Positions 52,691-61,843 of a stretch of 64,000 nucleotides of DNA are shown here, in pieces. The notes below the pieces were generated by a model. That model had not been told where the DNA came from and did no database searches. It saw nothing but the letters and a program-made list of their open reading frames with translations. A program made the position numbers and the translations under genes. This stretch comes from an uncultured Mucilaginibacter sp. (GTDB lineage Bacteria; Bacteroidota; Bacteroidia; Sphingobacteriales; Sphingobacteriaceae). Where the stretch lies: NCBI RefSeq assembly GCF_946479965.1, contig NZ_CAMLHX010000001.1, positions 139,549 through 203,548 on the forward strand, written 5' to 3'. Position 1 is the first letter of the stretch, and every line of letters starts with the position of its first letter.

Positions 52691-52723
52691 GAAATAAGGC
52701 ATTTGTAAACCGGGCTAACCCAA

Positions 52724-55057
52724 TTATTTACTAATCCCCTCAGCCACCTCAATCGCTTTCTCCAAAAATTCATCCCTGTTCTCGCGGAGGCCTTTAATGG
52801 TTTTGTTTACATAAATATCGGGCTTTGTGCCAATGCCGTGGTGCTGCGAGCCATCCAGCTGCGTTACTTTCAAGCCCGTAAATGAAACGGTGTATTCGCC
52901 GGGTAAAGTAAGGGAGTTTATATCTCCGTTGGTGCCTCCTGTTGACTGCCCTATAAATGTCGCTAATTTGTAATGGTCAATAATGCCGATATAACTCTCG
53001 GCCCAGCTGAATTCACTGGCATCAACAATAAATATTATTTTGGCATTTAAGTGGGGCTTAGCCGGCACCAGTTCAAAACCTTCAGTAATATTGCCAACCG
53101 TTTGTTGCTGATCTGGATATATGCGCTGCGGGGTTTGCATCCAGTGTGTAGCCGTATCTTTTTTTGTTAGCAGGTATTCAATAAAATGATTTGTGGTCCA
53201 ATTATCTGTCGTAAAATTTCGCAGGTCGCAGATGATAGCCTTGTTTTTCTGCAATTGGGGCAATATTTTATCTATGGCTTTCATGCTGGCAAGTCCTATA
53301 TTAATATAGGTTATATCATTATTGATGCGTTTTATCGTATCTGCAGCAGGCATATCTTTATAATAAGTATACGCCGTTAAAATCCTTTTTAACACTGCTT
53401 TACCCTCTCTGTTATCAGCACCTAAATAAGTAACTTGTAAGGTGCTGTTTTGAATGCCCAGCAAGCTTTGGGTTAATGCTTTCTGCATTAAACTGCCGGG
53501 AGTGGCCGCAGAAATGTATTGTTCAACGGCTGCAAAATAGGCTTTTGGGTCCTTATCGTTTATTGCTGTTATAACGTCACCTCTTTTTAAACCCGTAGAG
53601 CTATCTAATACACGGGTTATAACTAATTTATCTTCTGCCCAATCCCAGCCAACAGGTAAGTAAAAGTAGTCTTTAGCTTTTGGCCAGCTAATGTTTATAT
53701 GCCCGTCCTGTAATTTGGCCGTGAACTTTTTCAGAGTTTTATGAAAATCATCGGCACTTTTATCCAGGTTTGCACTTATCAGAGCATCTTTCAGATCTTG
53801 TTGCCAATCGGTTTTAACAACATCCAGATAAGGAAAAAAATGCTGAAACACATTCCATGTAATGGCTATATCGGCAAGGCGGGTACTCAAACTATCGGCA
53901 GTGATAATACTGGTGCCAATCAGATCTAAACTGTTTTTCAGGCTTGTTAATTTCGCCTGATCGGCAACAGGGTAGGTGGTGCTATTATCTCCATAAAGCG
54001 AAATCGGCATTACTATTTTAAGGCCGCTGCCGATATTTTTGTCGATATGCTCGCCAACTTTTGGAACGGTTTTGAATAAACTTGTATGCCTTTTAGAAAA
54101 AATATCAGCAGGCTTTTGAGGATGTTTTGCTGTGCTTTTTATCTCGGCCCATTTTTCTGCAGATGAGTTCGCGTCTGCAATAACGCCATAAGTATAGATC
54201 TCGGAAGTAGTTTTCTTTGCGGGGTTTAAAGGGTCTGTAACCGTAATGCCGGCGGTTTGGGTGTTAAAGTTGTTATTATAGAGTTCTTTCCACACGTCGC
54301 CGTCCTTTATAGAAAGACTAACATTGTCTACCCAAAGGTCGCCCGCGCCCTCTAATAATACGCCAAATCTTAGTCGCTCTGCATCCCTATCTATTGTTCC
54401 ATTGATCTCGAAATCCATCCACGCAGATTGTTTAATGAGATTATTAAAACTGTTGTCAAAAAAGCCTACAGTCTTATCCATTTTATCCACACTTGCCCAG
54501 AAGTGGCCGAATCCCGGTCCTGCTAGCAATTTAGCCCGGCCCTTTAAAACAAATTGTTTATTTTGATAGGGTGTTGCATCTATCCCGTTAGACATCGATT
54601 CGCCTGTTAGCGCTGTTTGAACGTATTTTTGATATAAAACACTGCGGTTAGTACGTGCACTTTGAAACTGACTCTCCTTATATTTCATTGTACCTATGCC
54701 CACATGTTGCCATGCAATAGTTTTATAGCCGCTTAAAGATGGCGGTATCAGCTGCTGTTGAGCAAAAACTACATTTTCGGTATCATCGATAATTTGCAAT
54801 GTGGGCGCAATGGGGTTAAATAGTGCTGTTAATGTTTTTTTGAGGGCTTGTCTGTCAGTACATTTATTTACCTCGCCGGCGCCATAAATGGCAAATTTAT
54901 CCCAGTCTATCCCCGCTGCCTCATCGCTTGGATGGAAATACCTGACATAGCCATATAGTTTTGTAAAGGTTATCTGGTTATCAATCTGCTGCTGAGTTTG
55001 AGCATCAGCTTTAGCAAACAGTAAGATAAAACAGAGTGATAAAATGATTTTTTTCAA
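52724..55057 (-). CDS. Secreted S41 family (tail-specific protease-like) protein
   Basis: This 777-residue protein has a signal peptide (1-19, ending ADAQ), an N-terminal domain related to family-specific jelly-roll folds (GYVRYFHPSDEAAG), a middle region with a beta-rich part, and the C-terminal S41 domain with a PDZ-like segment (RVLDSSTGLKRGDVITAINDKDP) and IIFIVDASEFSWAESYIGIIDHYKLATFIGQSTGGTNG, where Ser in WAES is the likely nucleophile. It would act in the periplasm or at the surface. A Lys pair for the catalytic dyad was not pinned. Confidence 0.85.
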   Translation of the reverse strand: MKKIILSLCFILLFAKADAQTQQQIDNQITFTKLYGYVRYFHPSDEAAGIDWDKFAIYGAGEVNKCTDRQALKKTLTALFNPIAPTLQIIDDTENVVFAQQQLIPPSLSGYKTIAWQHVGIGTMKYKESQFQSARTNRSVLYQKYVQTALTGESMSNGIDATPYQNKQFVLKGRAKLLAGPGFGHFWASVDKMDKTVGFFDNSFNNLIKQSAWMDFEINGTIDRDAERLRFGVLLEGAGDLWVDNVSLSIKDGDVWKELYNNNFNTQTAGITVTDPLNPAKKTTSEIYTYGVIADANSSAEKWAEIKSTAKHPQKPADIFSKRHTSLFKTVPKVGEHIDKNIGSGLKIVMPISLYGDNSTTYPVADQAKLTSLKNSLDLIGTSIITADSLSTRLADIAITWNVFQHFFPYLDVVKTDWQQDLKDALISANLDKSADDFHKTLKKFTAKLQDGHINISWPKAKDYFYLPVGWDWAEDKLVITRVLDSSTGLKRGDVITAINDKDPKAYFAAVEQYISAATPGSLMQKALTQSLLGIQNSTLQVTYLGADNREGKAVLKRILTAYTYYKDMPAADTIKRINNDITYINIGLASMKAIDKILPQLQKNKAIICDLRNFTTDNWTTNHFIEYLLTKKDTATHWMQTPQRIYPDQQQTVGNITEGFELVPAKPHLNAKIIFIVDASEFSWAESYIGIIDHYKLATFIGQSTGGTNGDINSLTLPGEYTVSFTGLKVTQLDGSQHHGIGTKPDIYVNKTIKGLRENRDEFLEKAIEVAEGISK

Positions 55058-55127
55058 TTGGCCGGTTTAACATTTACCAATCTTAACGCAAAATATTTTA
55101 AGTGCCGCAAACTTTAACAAGTTTTAA

Positions 55128-55328
55128 CTATAAACCAGACAGCTCCCGCTCTATCAATTGAGCTGATATGTTCAATGCTTTAATTCTGCGGGATGGTAAT
55201 GTTCGCTGTGCTGAATTTGGTTTCAATTTGGGCATAACCTTTTCGCACTTGCCAATTGTTGAATTTATAGCTGTTAGCGCTTCTTGTAATTCTGCTTTCG
55301 TGTAGGTGTTCGTTGTTTTTATCTCCAT
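55128..55328 (-). CDS. Small hypothetical protein (66 aa)
   Basis: MEIKTTNTYTKAELQEALTA and a basic helical C-terminus (KLKPNSAQRTLPSRRIKALN). The start at 55328 is preferred to a longer frame whose first 58 residues overlap the divergent NTF2-like gene and look random. No family was recognised. It reads as two helices in a soluble protein. Confidence 0.5.
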   Translation of the reverse strand: MEIKTTNTYTKAELQEALTAINSTIGKCEKVMPKLKPNSAQRTLPSRRIKALNISAQLIERELSGL

Positions 55329-55378
55329 TAAAGCAATATTTTGAACAAACTTTTTATGCCAAATATCCTTATTTTGAT

Positions 55379-55753
55379 ATGAAGTTAGATAATAAAGAGA
55401 TACTGTTAAAAGCAAATGCATTCGTAACTCAAGGCAACAACGAAGGCTTTTTAGATTTTTGTACAGAGGATGTGGAATGGGAATTTGTTGGCGACCAAAC
55501 ATTGATTGGTAAAGAAGCGGTTAGAGCGTATATGAAAACAGCATATACCGAGCCGCCAAACTTTAGCGTAGATAATTTGATAGGCGAAGGTGATTTTGTT
55601 ACGGCAGTAGGAAAAATAAGTATGAAAAACGACATCGGGAAGATGATTGATTCTTGTTATTGCGATGTCTGGCGTTTTCGGGACGGCAAAATAGCAGGAT
55701 TAAAAGCTTTCGTTATTGCAGTATTGCAAACGCCTCGTTCCACACAATTGTAG
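55379..55753 (+). CDS. SnoaL/NTF2-like protein
   Basis: The start at 55379 (MKLDNKEILLKANAFVTQGN) gives a 124-residue alpha+beta cone fold: AFVTQGNNEGFLDFCTEDVEWEFVG, YMKTAYTEPPNFSVDNLIGEGDFVTAVGKI, SCYCDVWRFRDGKIAGLKAFVI. This is a SnoaL-type ketosteroid-isomerase-like family often found alone; substrate unknown. It is divergent from the 66-residue gene, with 50 bases between. Confidence 0.8.
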   Translation: MKLDNKEILLKANAFVTQGNNEGFLDFCTEDVEWEFVGDQTLIGKEAVRAYMKTAYTEPPNFSVDNLIGEGDFVTAVGKISMKNDIGKMIDSCYCDVWRFRDGKIAGLKAFVIAVLQTPRSTQL

Positions 55754-55761
55754 TTGTAAAT

Positions 55762-55796
55762 AAAAAGCCGCTGATAGTTGCAATCAGCAGCTTTTT
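55762..55796. terminator. Convergent terminator
   Basis: AAAAAGC-GCTGAT and ATCAGC-GCTTTTT pair around AGTTGCA with one mismatch, ending in a T run. It separates the NTF2-like and VOC genes. Confidence 0.8.
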
Positions 55797-55816
55797 ATGT
55801 ATAATCTTTAAAACTA

Positions 55817-56332
55817 TTACATCGGCCCAATAAGCTCAATAAAGTTGCCATCCGGATCCTGAACAAAAGCAAACTGGCTTTGGGCATTAAGGGCGGTAGG
55901 GGTGCTGCCTAACAGTTTAACGTTCATTTTGGCCAGCCTGTCTAACACCAGCTTTAACGATTTTACGTTGATGGTAATGTACTGTGGGCGCACGTCGTCC
56001 TGTATAAAGTTTTGTTTAGGGTGTGTTGCCTTGGCGCCTTTTATGCTAATTAGTTTCCATTCGTTAGCATCCGGACTGTTTTCCAGCTTTAACACAGTTA
56101 CAGCAAAAGGGACCCCGTTTGACAGGCCGGAGCGTTTGGCAAAATCTTCGGCAATATTAAAGCTGCTTGCTTTAACCATGCCTATGCCGTTAACATAAAA
56201 GTCAACAGATTTTTCAATGTCGGCCACAACTACGCCCACACCAATTAGTTTACTGCTGAAATTAGATTGCGCTTTAGCTGTAAAGCCCAATAGGAGCGCA
56301 ACAGCAAGCGAAAGAAATAAGTGTTTTTTCAT
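55817..56332 (-). CDS. Secreted VOC (glyoxalase-like) superfamily protein
   Basis: This 171-residue protein has a signal peptide (about 1-21, ending AKAQ) and a VOC module with LIGVGVVVADIEKSVDFYVNGIGMV and QSQFAFVQDPDGNFIELIGPM, the usual betaalphabetabetabeta unit ends. Metal ligands include the final Glu in FIELIGP; others are less clear. Its secreted location is unusual for an enzyme of this class, but such paralogues exist. Function unknown. Confidence 0.8.
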   Translation of the reverse strand: MKKHLFLSLAVALLLGFTAKAQSNFSSKLIGVGVVVADIEKSVDFYVNGIGMVKASSFNIAEDFAKRSGLSNGVPFAVTVLKLENSPDANEWKLISIKGAKATHPKQNFIQDDVRPQYITINVKSLKLVLDRLAKMNVKLLGSTPTALNAQSQFAFVQDPDGNFIELIGPM

Positions 56333-56437
56333 ATAGATTTATTTGGGCTATAAAGTTGCAGATTATTTTGAAGTTTTTAAATAGTTAGGATTGTAAACCC
56401 TGACCGATGGAGAAGATTGCCTTGCGAATTGTAAATC

Positions 56438-56461
56438 AGCTATTCGTCAGGAAAAAGCTCC
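56438..56461 (+). repeat. Possible degenerate fourth copy of the intergenic repeat core
   Basis: TATTCGTCAGGAAAA here is identical to part of the copy 3 core at 52589-52620 and is followed by AGCT, as in that copy. The GAAACTACTT half is absent. It lies upstream of the 91-residue gene. Confidence 0.35.
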
Positions 56462-56572
56462 TGCGTTGTAAAACCGTTATTTTAACATACAAATACAGTT
56501 AAAACACCCTGTTGTCAGGACGTAACTCATTCTAAATTAGCATAAAATTCACAACATTAAAACTTAACCTAT

Positions 56573-56848
56573 ATGCACAAGATCATTATCACAGGCCGCG
56601 TTGAAAATGCCGAAGGCGGTGCCATTTTTATTACTATTGCCGGGGCAGACCATTATTCATTCTCTCACAGTTACACCGGCTCATTCCATCTGCCATTAAG
56701 CATGAATGAGGGGCGTTATGAGATCATAGTATCCGCCCATACCACAGGCACCTTCACTTTAAATGTTGAAGGAGAGTACAGCGCGATAGAACCCACCGTG
56801 CCGCATAAATTTGAAACTCCTCGTCAACCTTTTACCCTTGTTATATGA
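56573..56848 (+). CDS. Hypothetical 91-aa protein
   Basis: MHKIIITGRVENAEGGAIFI begins a small beta-rich protein without a signal peptide. The C-terminus overlaps the next gene by four bases (ATGA), a sign of translational coupling. No family was recognised; the fold looks like a small beta sandwich. Confidence 0.55.
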   Translation: MHKIIITGRVENAEGGAIFITIAGADHYSFSHSYTGSFHLPLSMNEGRYEIIVSAHTTGTFTLNVEGEYSAIEPTVPHKFETPRQPFTLVI

Positions 56849-57978
56849 AAAAGTACTTAATTATACTGCTTGTTTTGACCGGCGCTTTAAGGGTATCGGC
56901 ACAGAATAAATTAACCGCCGAAAAAAAAGATTCGCTTGTAAACGCATCATTGGAAGAGGCTTCCGCTGTAATAGAAAAAGGCCGTGCCCAGGATGATAAA
57001 CTTAATTTTGCAAAGAGAATAAGCGCCCTGGGCAGTTTCGTTAGTTCAGAGAGCGATGCGCTGACTTTTAAAGCCACCATATTTGGTTTAAGAACGGCAA
57101 TCCGTCCCTCATTGAATGTTGATTCAATTTATCGTAACCATGTTTTTCAAAGAAACTTCGAGATAGATTTAAGTGCCACACCTAACGAGAGTGTATTTAA
57201 ATATAGTGGTGTGACAGCGGGTTTTACCTATGCTATCCTTAATAACGTTTCAGTGAAAAAAAGTGACTACGAGAGGTTGTCGCAGTCCTACGACGTAGAA
57301 GATCAAGGACTGGGTTATAATAAACTACTTACGGTGCTTGCCGCGTTAAAAATTTCTCATCCTGAATGGCGCGAAACAATTGATAAGCTACTGACCAGTG
57401 AATTGCCGGAAAAGGTATTTATCCCCAAAGAATTGGGCAAGGCATTGAAGAAGGAGGGTTTTATAAATGGAGCCGAAGTGTTCAAGGCTGCCGACAAGCA
57501 GTTTGCAGACCTTAAGGAAGAGGTTAAAACCCGCCCTTTGTTAACTATTGGTCCAAACGTAAATTACGATGGTGAGCGTGGCTGGGCAAAAAAAGTATCA
57601 ATTAAAGGGGGGCTAACGCTATATAGTCTTCTTAATAAAAATAGAAAAATCGCGTGGTCATTAACTCCCTCTTACTCACTTTCTACCGACACGGCTATGC
57701 AAACCGCTAAATTGTCTCGAAAGATATTTAATACCGATTTAAGCGCCAATATTATAATACCTGATGAAAACGGTAAATCGGTTTTTGAAATAAAGCCAAT
57801 TTTAAGTTACACTAATACTAAAGGAGGTTTATACAAGGATGAAAAGGAAAACGCCTGGAGTTTTGCAACCAAACTAACGTTCAGAATAAATGATGATTTT
57901 AGTCTTCCAATAACTTTCAAGGTTACACAAAACAAGCCTAATTTTTTAAGTTTCCTTTCTGTACAATACTCATTATAA
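56845..57978 (+). CDS. Secreted hypothetical protein, beta-barrel-like C-terminus
   Basis: This 377-residue protein has a signal peptide (about 1-19, ending VSAQ), a helical region with GRAQDDKLNFAKRISALGSF and a C-terminal part with alternating strands (KVSIKGGLTLYSLLNKNRKIAWSLTPSYSL and LTFRINDDFSLPITFKVTQNK), typical of an outer-membrane barrel end. It overlaps the 91-residue gene by four bases. No family was recognised. Confidence 0.55.
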   Translation: MKKYLIILLVLTGALRVSAQNKLTAEKKDSLVNASLEEASAVIEKGRAQDDKLNFAKRISALGSFVSSESDALTFKATIFGLRTAIRPSLNVDSIYRNHVFQRNFEIDLSATPNESVFKYSGVTAGFTYAILNNVSVKKSDYERLSQSYDVEDQGLGYNKLLTVLAALKISHPEWRETIDKLLTSELPEKVFIPKELGKALKKEGFINGAEVFKAADKQFADLKEEVKTRPLLTIGPNVNYDGERGWAKKVSIKGGLTLYSLLNKNRKIAWSLTPSYSLSTDTAMQTAKLSRKIFNTDLSANIIIPDENGKSVFEIKPILSYTNTKGGLYKDEKENAWSFATKLTFRINDDFSLPITFKVTQNKPNFLSFLSVQYSL

Positions 57979-57997
57979 ACCTTTTAATATCACAGTT

Positions 57998-58382
57998 ATG
58001 TTGGCTAATACAGGAACAGTTTCATTCATCCTTTATGGGATATTTATAATAATTACCCTTGCAGGTATGGTAGTTGCGTTCAGGCTGATCAAAAAAAGCC
58101 CGGTTGGCGATGTCAGGATCGAAAAAATGATCGAGCTTTTTAAATACTCGGTAGTTTCGGTGGCAATAGCCACGGTTTATTAATAGTTTTAACAATAGCG
58201 AAAGCAGCTACAATGCCTATCACCAGGTATTTAAAATAGCCCGTTATCTCTCTGAAAATAAAATTCAGCTTGCCAGCAATTCCTCGCCATTTTGGAAACA
58301 GGCTTACCAAAAAATATCCACTTCCTTTAGTTACGGCATGCCAGAGCAAATTAAAAGCAAAATGAAGGAACTTGCTGAATAA
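57998..58382 (+). pseudogene. Small two-helix membrane protein, apparently split by a +1 frameshift
   Basis: The first frame (57998-58183) codes for MLANTGTVSFILYGIFIIIT, a second helix (FKYSVVSVAIATV) and stops at 58181-58183. Adding one base near 58178 puts the reading into a frame that continues INSFNNSESSYNAYHQVFKI and ends SKMKELAE at 58382, with no start of its own. Together they give about 128 residues with two helices and a charged helical tail. It could be a decayed gene, a sequencing error at a T run, or a programmed frameshift. Confidence 0.5.
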
Positions 58383-58456
58383 CCTGGTGCGGGGAGGAGG
58401 TGTAGCCTTAGTACCCGTTCAGGTTCCAATACTCAATAAAACTATACAAACTTTGA

Positions 58457-59311
58457 CTACAAAAAAAACGTCCTATCCAACAAAAATAGAACCGCGAACA
58501 CCACGCTGGCAATGCCATTTGTAGTCATAAAGGCGAAATTTACGCGGCTCAGGTCGTTAGGTTTTACCAGCATGTGTTGATAGATGAGCATAGCGCAAAA
58601 GAATGCAATCCCGATATAATATAACACGCCCACATTGGTATAAAATACAGGCAGCATAATAAACAATGCCGAAAGGACATGTAAAAAAGTAGAAAGCCTG
58701 AGCGCGTTTACTTTACCAAGGTAAGCGGGAATAGAGTGCAGGTTTTCGCTGCGGTCGAAATCTTCGTCCTGCAAGGCATAAATAATATCGAAACCACTAA
58801 CCCAGCAAAGTACAGCCAGCGAGAAAAATATGGGCAGCAAGGCGAATTCGCCGGTTACCACCAGGTAGGCGCCAATAGGAGCCAGTGAAAGACCCAGGCC
58901 CAACACCAAATGGCAAAGCGCGGTAAAGCGTTTGGTGGCGCTGTATCCTAATACCACCAACAAGGCTACGGGCGAAAGATAAAAGCATAGCGGATTAATG
59001 AACCAGGTAACCACCATAAACAAGGCGCAGTTGATGAGCGTAAATGCCAGCGCCGATGTGGGACTGATGCGCCCGGCCGGTATATCGCGTACCTTGGTAC
59101 GTGGGTTGCGGGCGTCAATCTCTCTATCCAGATAACGGTTAAATGCCATAGCCGAGTTGCGGGCAAACACCATGCACAATACCATCATTACCAATTTTTG
59201 CCACGCAAAGGCATTATCGGTAGTGGTTACCGCCAAAAAAAAGCCGATAAAGGCAAAAGGCATGGCAAATATGGTATGCGAAAAAGTTACCAGCGATAGA
59301 TATTTCTTCAT
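58457..59311 (-). CDS. UbiA-type polyprenyltransferase (menaquinone or related pathway)
   Basis: This 284-residue integral membrane enzyme has about nine helices and the two Asp-rich metal motifs: NRYLDREIDARNPRT and YALQDEDFDRSENLHSIPAYLGK. These fit UbiA-like enzymes that prenylate an aromatic ring, such as 4-hydroxybenzoate or the menaquinone precursor; in this phylum some such proteins are MqnP or MenA-like. The substrate cannot be settled by motifs alone. It is divergent from the HAD gene at 59476. Confidence 0.88.
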   Translation of the reverse strand: MKKYLSLVTFSHTIFAMPFAFIGFFLAVTTTDNAFAWQKLVMMVLCMVFARNSAMAFNRYLDREIDARNPRTKVRDIPAGRISPTSALAFTLINCALFMVVTWFINPLCFYLSPVALLVVLGYSATKRFTALCHLVLGLGLSLAPIGAYLVVTGEFALLPIFFSLAVLCWVSGFDIIYALQDEDFDRSENLHSIPAYLGKVNALRLSTFLHVLSALFIMLPVFYTNVGVLYYIGIAFFCAMLIYQHMLVKPNDLSRVNFAFMTTNGIASVVFAVLFLLDRTFFL

Positions 59312-59446
59312 TTAATACGGCTCTTAACACCGCAAAAGTAACCAAAACTTTAAATAAAAGGGGGTAACCTGCTTAAGCGATTAACGGACAGGTGGTGTAG
59401 TAAGAAACTCAAAAAATAAGTCTTTCAACTTTGGTGTTCATTTGAA

Positions 59447-59454
59447 TACTTTTG
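59447..59454 (+). promoter_or_regulatory. Promoter -7 box upstream of the second HAD gene
   Basis: TACTTTTG lies 21 bases before the ATG. A TTTG lies 13 bases upstream of it, too close to be a standard -33 element. Confidence 0.4.
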
Positions 59455-59475
59455 CGGCTTGAAGAATTATAACAT

Positions 59476-60126
59476 ATGAGGGCCTTTTTATTCGACCTTA
59501 ACGGTACTATGATAAACGATATGGAGTTTCATACCCGTGCGTGGATGCATTTAATGAACCACGACCTGGGCGGAAATTTTACGTGGGACGAAGTAAAGGC
59601 GCAGATGTATGGCAAAAACCCGGAGGTGCTGGTACGCATGTTTGGTGCCAACCGGTTTACTGCTGATGAAATGACCAAGCTGTCGTTTGAAAAGGAGCGG
59701 CGCTATCAGAAAGAATTTTTGCCGCATTTGGCATTGCTCCCCGGATTGGCTGGGTTGCTGGAGCGGGCACACAAGGCAGGTATATTAATGGCGATAGGCT
59801 CGGCAGCTATTCCTTTTAATATTGATTTTGTACTGGATAATTTAAACATCCGTCATTATTTTACTGCAATAGTAAGCGCTGATGATGTGACCATAAGCAA
59901 GCCACATCCCGAAACTTACCTGCGCGTGGCCGAGTTGTTGCGGGTACCGCCTGCAGATTGCCTTGTTTTTGAAGATGTACCTAAAGGCGCAGAGGCCGCG
60001 CTAAACGCCGGTATGCAAGCGATTATTTTAACCACCACGCATCAGCAGCATGAATTTGAAAACCTGCCCAATGTGATCCACTTTGCCGATGATTTTACGG
60101 GAGAGTATTTTGAAAAGCTGGTATAA
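59476..60126 (+). CDS. HAD hydrolase, beta-phosphoglucomutase-like, with DxN motif
   Basis: This is a 216-residue HAD phosphatase/mutase-type protein. Motif I reads FLFDLNGT: the nucleophile Asp7 is kept but the usual second Asp is Asn9. Motif II Ser is in AIGSAAIPF, motif III Lys in ISKPHPETYL and motif IV is VFEDVPKGAEA. The cap lies at about 15-80. The Asn may lower or change the hydrolysis of the phospho-Asp intermediate. The start follows a -7 box TACTTTTG. Confidence 0.85.
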   Translation: MRAFLFDLNGTMINDMEFHTRAWMHLMNHDLGGNFTWDEVKAQMYGKNPEVLVRMFGANRFTADEMTKLSFEKERRYQKEFLPHLALLPGLAGLLERAHKAGILMAIGSAAIPFNIDFVLDNLNIRHYFTAIVSADDVTISKPHPETYLRVAELLRVPPADCLVFEDVPKGAEAALNAGMQAIILTTTHQQHEFENLPNVIHFADDFTGEYFEKLV

Positions 60127-60193
60127 TAATAACTTACTTGCTTTGGGCCAGGCAATTGGCAGACTTTTTTTAACTTATATTCGTTAAACCACC

Positions 60194-60961
60194 ATGAAAA
60201 TAAAACTACCTATTATTGTAATAAGCGCATTGGCTTTGTTGAGTTCCTGCTCGCAGGTGTACACCCCGGCGCTTTATCATCAGGATATTGCGTATATGCC
60301 TAAGCCAGCATCTTTTGATAAGGAAAAGACGGCCAACTATGTTTCGGCCGGCTTAAATATGTATAGTAACAGCAGTTTAAGCGACATTATAGTTGGCGGA
60401 CAGCTTAACCTGAGCCGTGCGCATACATTTAATAATTTCAACGTTGCTTACGGTACATTCGGTTCTTTGGGCGATTATCAGAACGGATCAGACGACAAGA
60501 GTAAACCCAATTATTTTAAGAGTAAATTTTTTGGGGCAGTTGGTGGGCGCTTTTCTGCCAATGCTTTTGTTAATAATGGCAATGTCGACTTTCGGTTTAT
60601 TGGCGTGGAAGCCGTTTACAGCCATGAATTTGGTGACTATGCCTCCTTCCGAAGATCAGTGGTTGGGCAACCTGATGTTAATGTTGATCCTCGTACAAAT
60701 CTGTTTAGTGTAGGCCTAACCACCGAAGTTCTGTTCCACAGCCAGAATAACACCGATTTTCAGCATGGCATACGTGGTTTTTTGGGTACTACCTTCGGGT
60801 ATAATCCCATCAACGAATCATTTTACAGCGATGACACTGCTACAGAGCGCATGTTTAGGAACATTTACCCTAAAGCCAGCTACTTTATCAAGTTTAAGGA
60901 TTACTTTGGTACGATAGAGGTTGGCAGCGCTGTGTTTTTAAGGGCGGGGTTAAAGTTTTAG
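60194..60961 (+). CDS. Hypothetical lipoprotein
   Basis: This 255-residue protein has a lipoprotein signal ending LSSC (Cys19). The body is aromatic-rich with alternating strands (VSAGLNMYSNSSLSDIIVGGQLNL, FNVAYGTFGSL, YFGTIEVGSAVFLRAGLKF), consistent with a beta-barrel-like or outer-membrane-associated lipoprotein. It follows the HAD gene after about 67 bases and may be in the same transcript. No family was recognised. Confidence 0.6.
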   Translation: MKIKLPIIVISALALLSSCSQVYTPALYHQDIAYMPKPASFDKEKTANYVSAGLNMYSNSSLSDIIVGGQLNLSRAHTFNNFNVAYGTFGSLGDYQNGSDDKSKPNYFKSKFFGAVGGRFSANAFVNNGNVDFRFIGVEAVYSHEFGDYASFRRSVVGQPDVNVDPRTNLFSVGLTTEVLFHSQNNTDFQHGIRGFLGTTFGYNPINESFYSDDTATERMFRNIYPKASYFIKFKDYFGTIEVGSAVFLRAGLKF

Positions 60962-61087
60962 CAAAAAAATTATTCCAACAAAATGGGTTTGATGCGGTTG
61001 TTATTTTAACGTAAAAAGCGATCTTCCGTAACTTATCTTTGATCTTCAAATACTAACTTTACCAAAAAACAATAAACACACAACATT

Positions 61088-61507
61088 ATGAAAAGAACAG
61101 CAAAAGCCCATTGGAACGGCACCTTAAAAGAAGGAGCAGGTACTATCACCACGCAAAGCACAACATTAAATAACACACAATATTCTTTTAAAACCCGTTT
61201 TGCCGAAGGTGTTGGCACTAATCCTGAAGAGCTAATAGCTGCCGCACACGCAGGCTGTTTTACCATGGCTGTTGGCGCCGAGCTTACCAAAGCAGGTTTT
61301 ACCCCCGGCAATCTGGATACCGAAGCTATTTTAGAACTGGATATGGTGGCGCTAAGTATCACCGGTATTCATTTAGAAATGACAGCGTCAGCAATTGAAG
61401 GTGTATCTGCAGAACAATTCCAGGCAATTGCCGAAGGTGCAAAAGCTAATTGTATCATATCAAAAGTATTGAACGCTCCTATTACATTGAGCGTAAGCTA
61501 TCAATAA
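61088..61507 (+). CDS. osmC: OsmC family peroxidase
   Basis: This 139-residue protein has the two redox Cys residues of OsmC: AHAGCFTMAVGAEL (peroxidatic) and GAKANCIISKVL (resolving), spaced as in organic hydroperoxide resistance proteins. It removes organic peroxides in the cytosol using lipoyl or thiol reductants. Single gene with its own terminator. Confidence 0.93.
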   Translation: MKRTAKAHWNGTLKEGAGTITTQSTTLNNTQYSFKTRFAEGVGTNPEELIAAAHAGCFTMAVGAELTKAGFTPGNLDTEAILELDMVALSITGIHLEMTASAIEGVSAEQFQAIAEGAKANCIISKVLNAPITLSVSYQ

Positions 61508-61517
61508 GTAGCTACTC

Positions 61518-61559
61518 TATTATCGTCGTTGTGAGCACGCGCTTGCAACGACGATAATA
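61518..61559. terminator. Long inverted-repeat terminator after osmC
   Basis: TATTATCGTCGTTG and CAACGACGATAATA pair perfectly over 14 bases with a 14-base loop. The next gene converges. Confidence 0.7.
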
Positions 61560-61570
61560 ATTTAACCGCC

Positions 61571-61843
61571 CTACTCTTCGTTATTTAAGTCGCTACTTGA
61601 TGGGTTTAAAATGTATTCAAATTTTTCGTACCCGTTTCGTACAATAAATTTTAACCGGGATTTTGGCTCATCAATATCCAGGGACAGAGAGGCAAGGGTG
61701 GTTGGTAAATTGTCCCGTATCAGTTTCAAATCTGTAACATGCGGCATTTCTATAAAAATGTCATCGCCTGCGGCACTAACCGTCCAGCCCTTTAATCCCA
61801 CACTGTTTAGGACATCGATCCATTTTTGCTGGTAAACATTCAT
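61571..61843 (-). CDS. Small hypothetical protein (90 aa)
   Basis: Starting at 61843 (MNVYQQKWIDVLNSVGLKGW) the protein has 90 residues; an in-frame ATG at 61897 would add 18 residues that look unlike the rest. The sequence has TVSAAGDDIFIEMPHV and ends ILNPSSSDLNNEE, a soluble acidic protein. No family was recognised. Confidence 0.5.
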   Translation of the reverse strand: MNVYQQKWIDVLNSVGLKGWTVSAAGDDIFIEMPHVTDLKLIRDNLPTTLASLSLDIDEPKSRLKFIVRNGYEKFEYILNPSSSDLNNEE

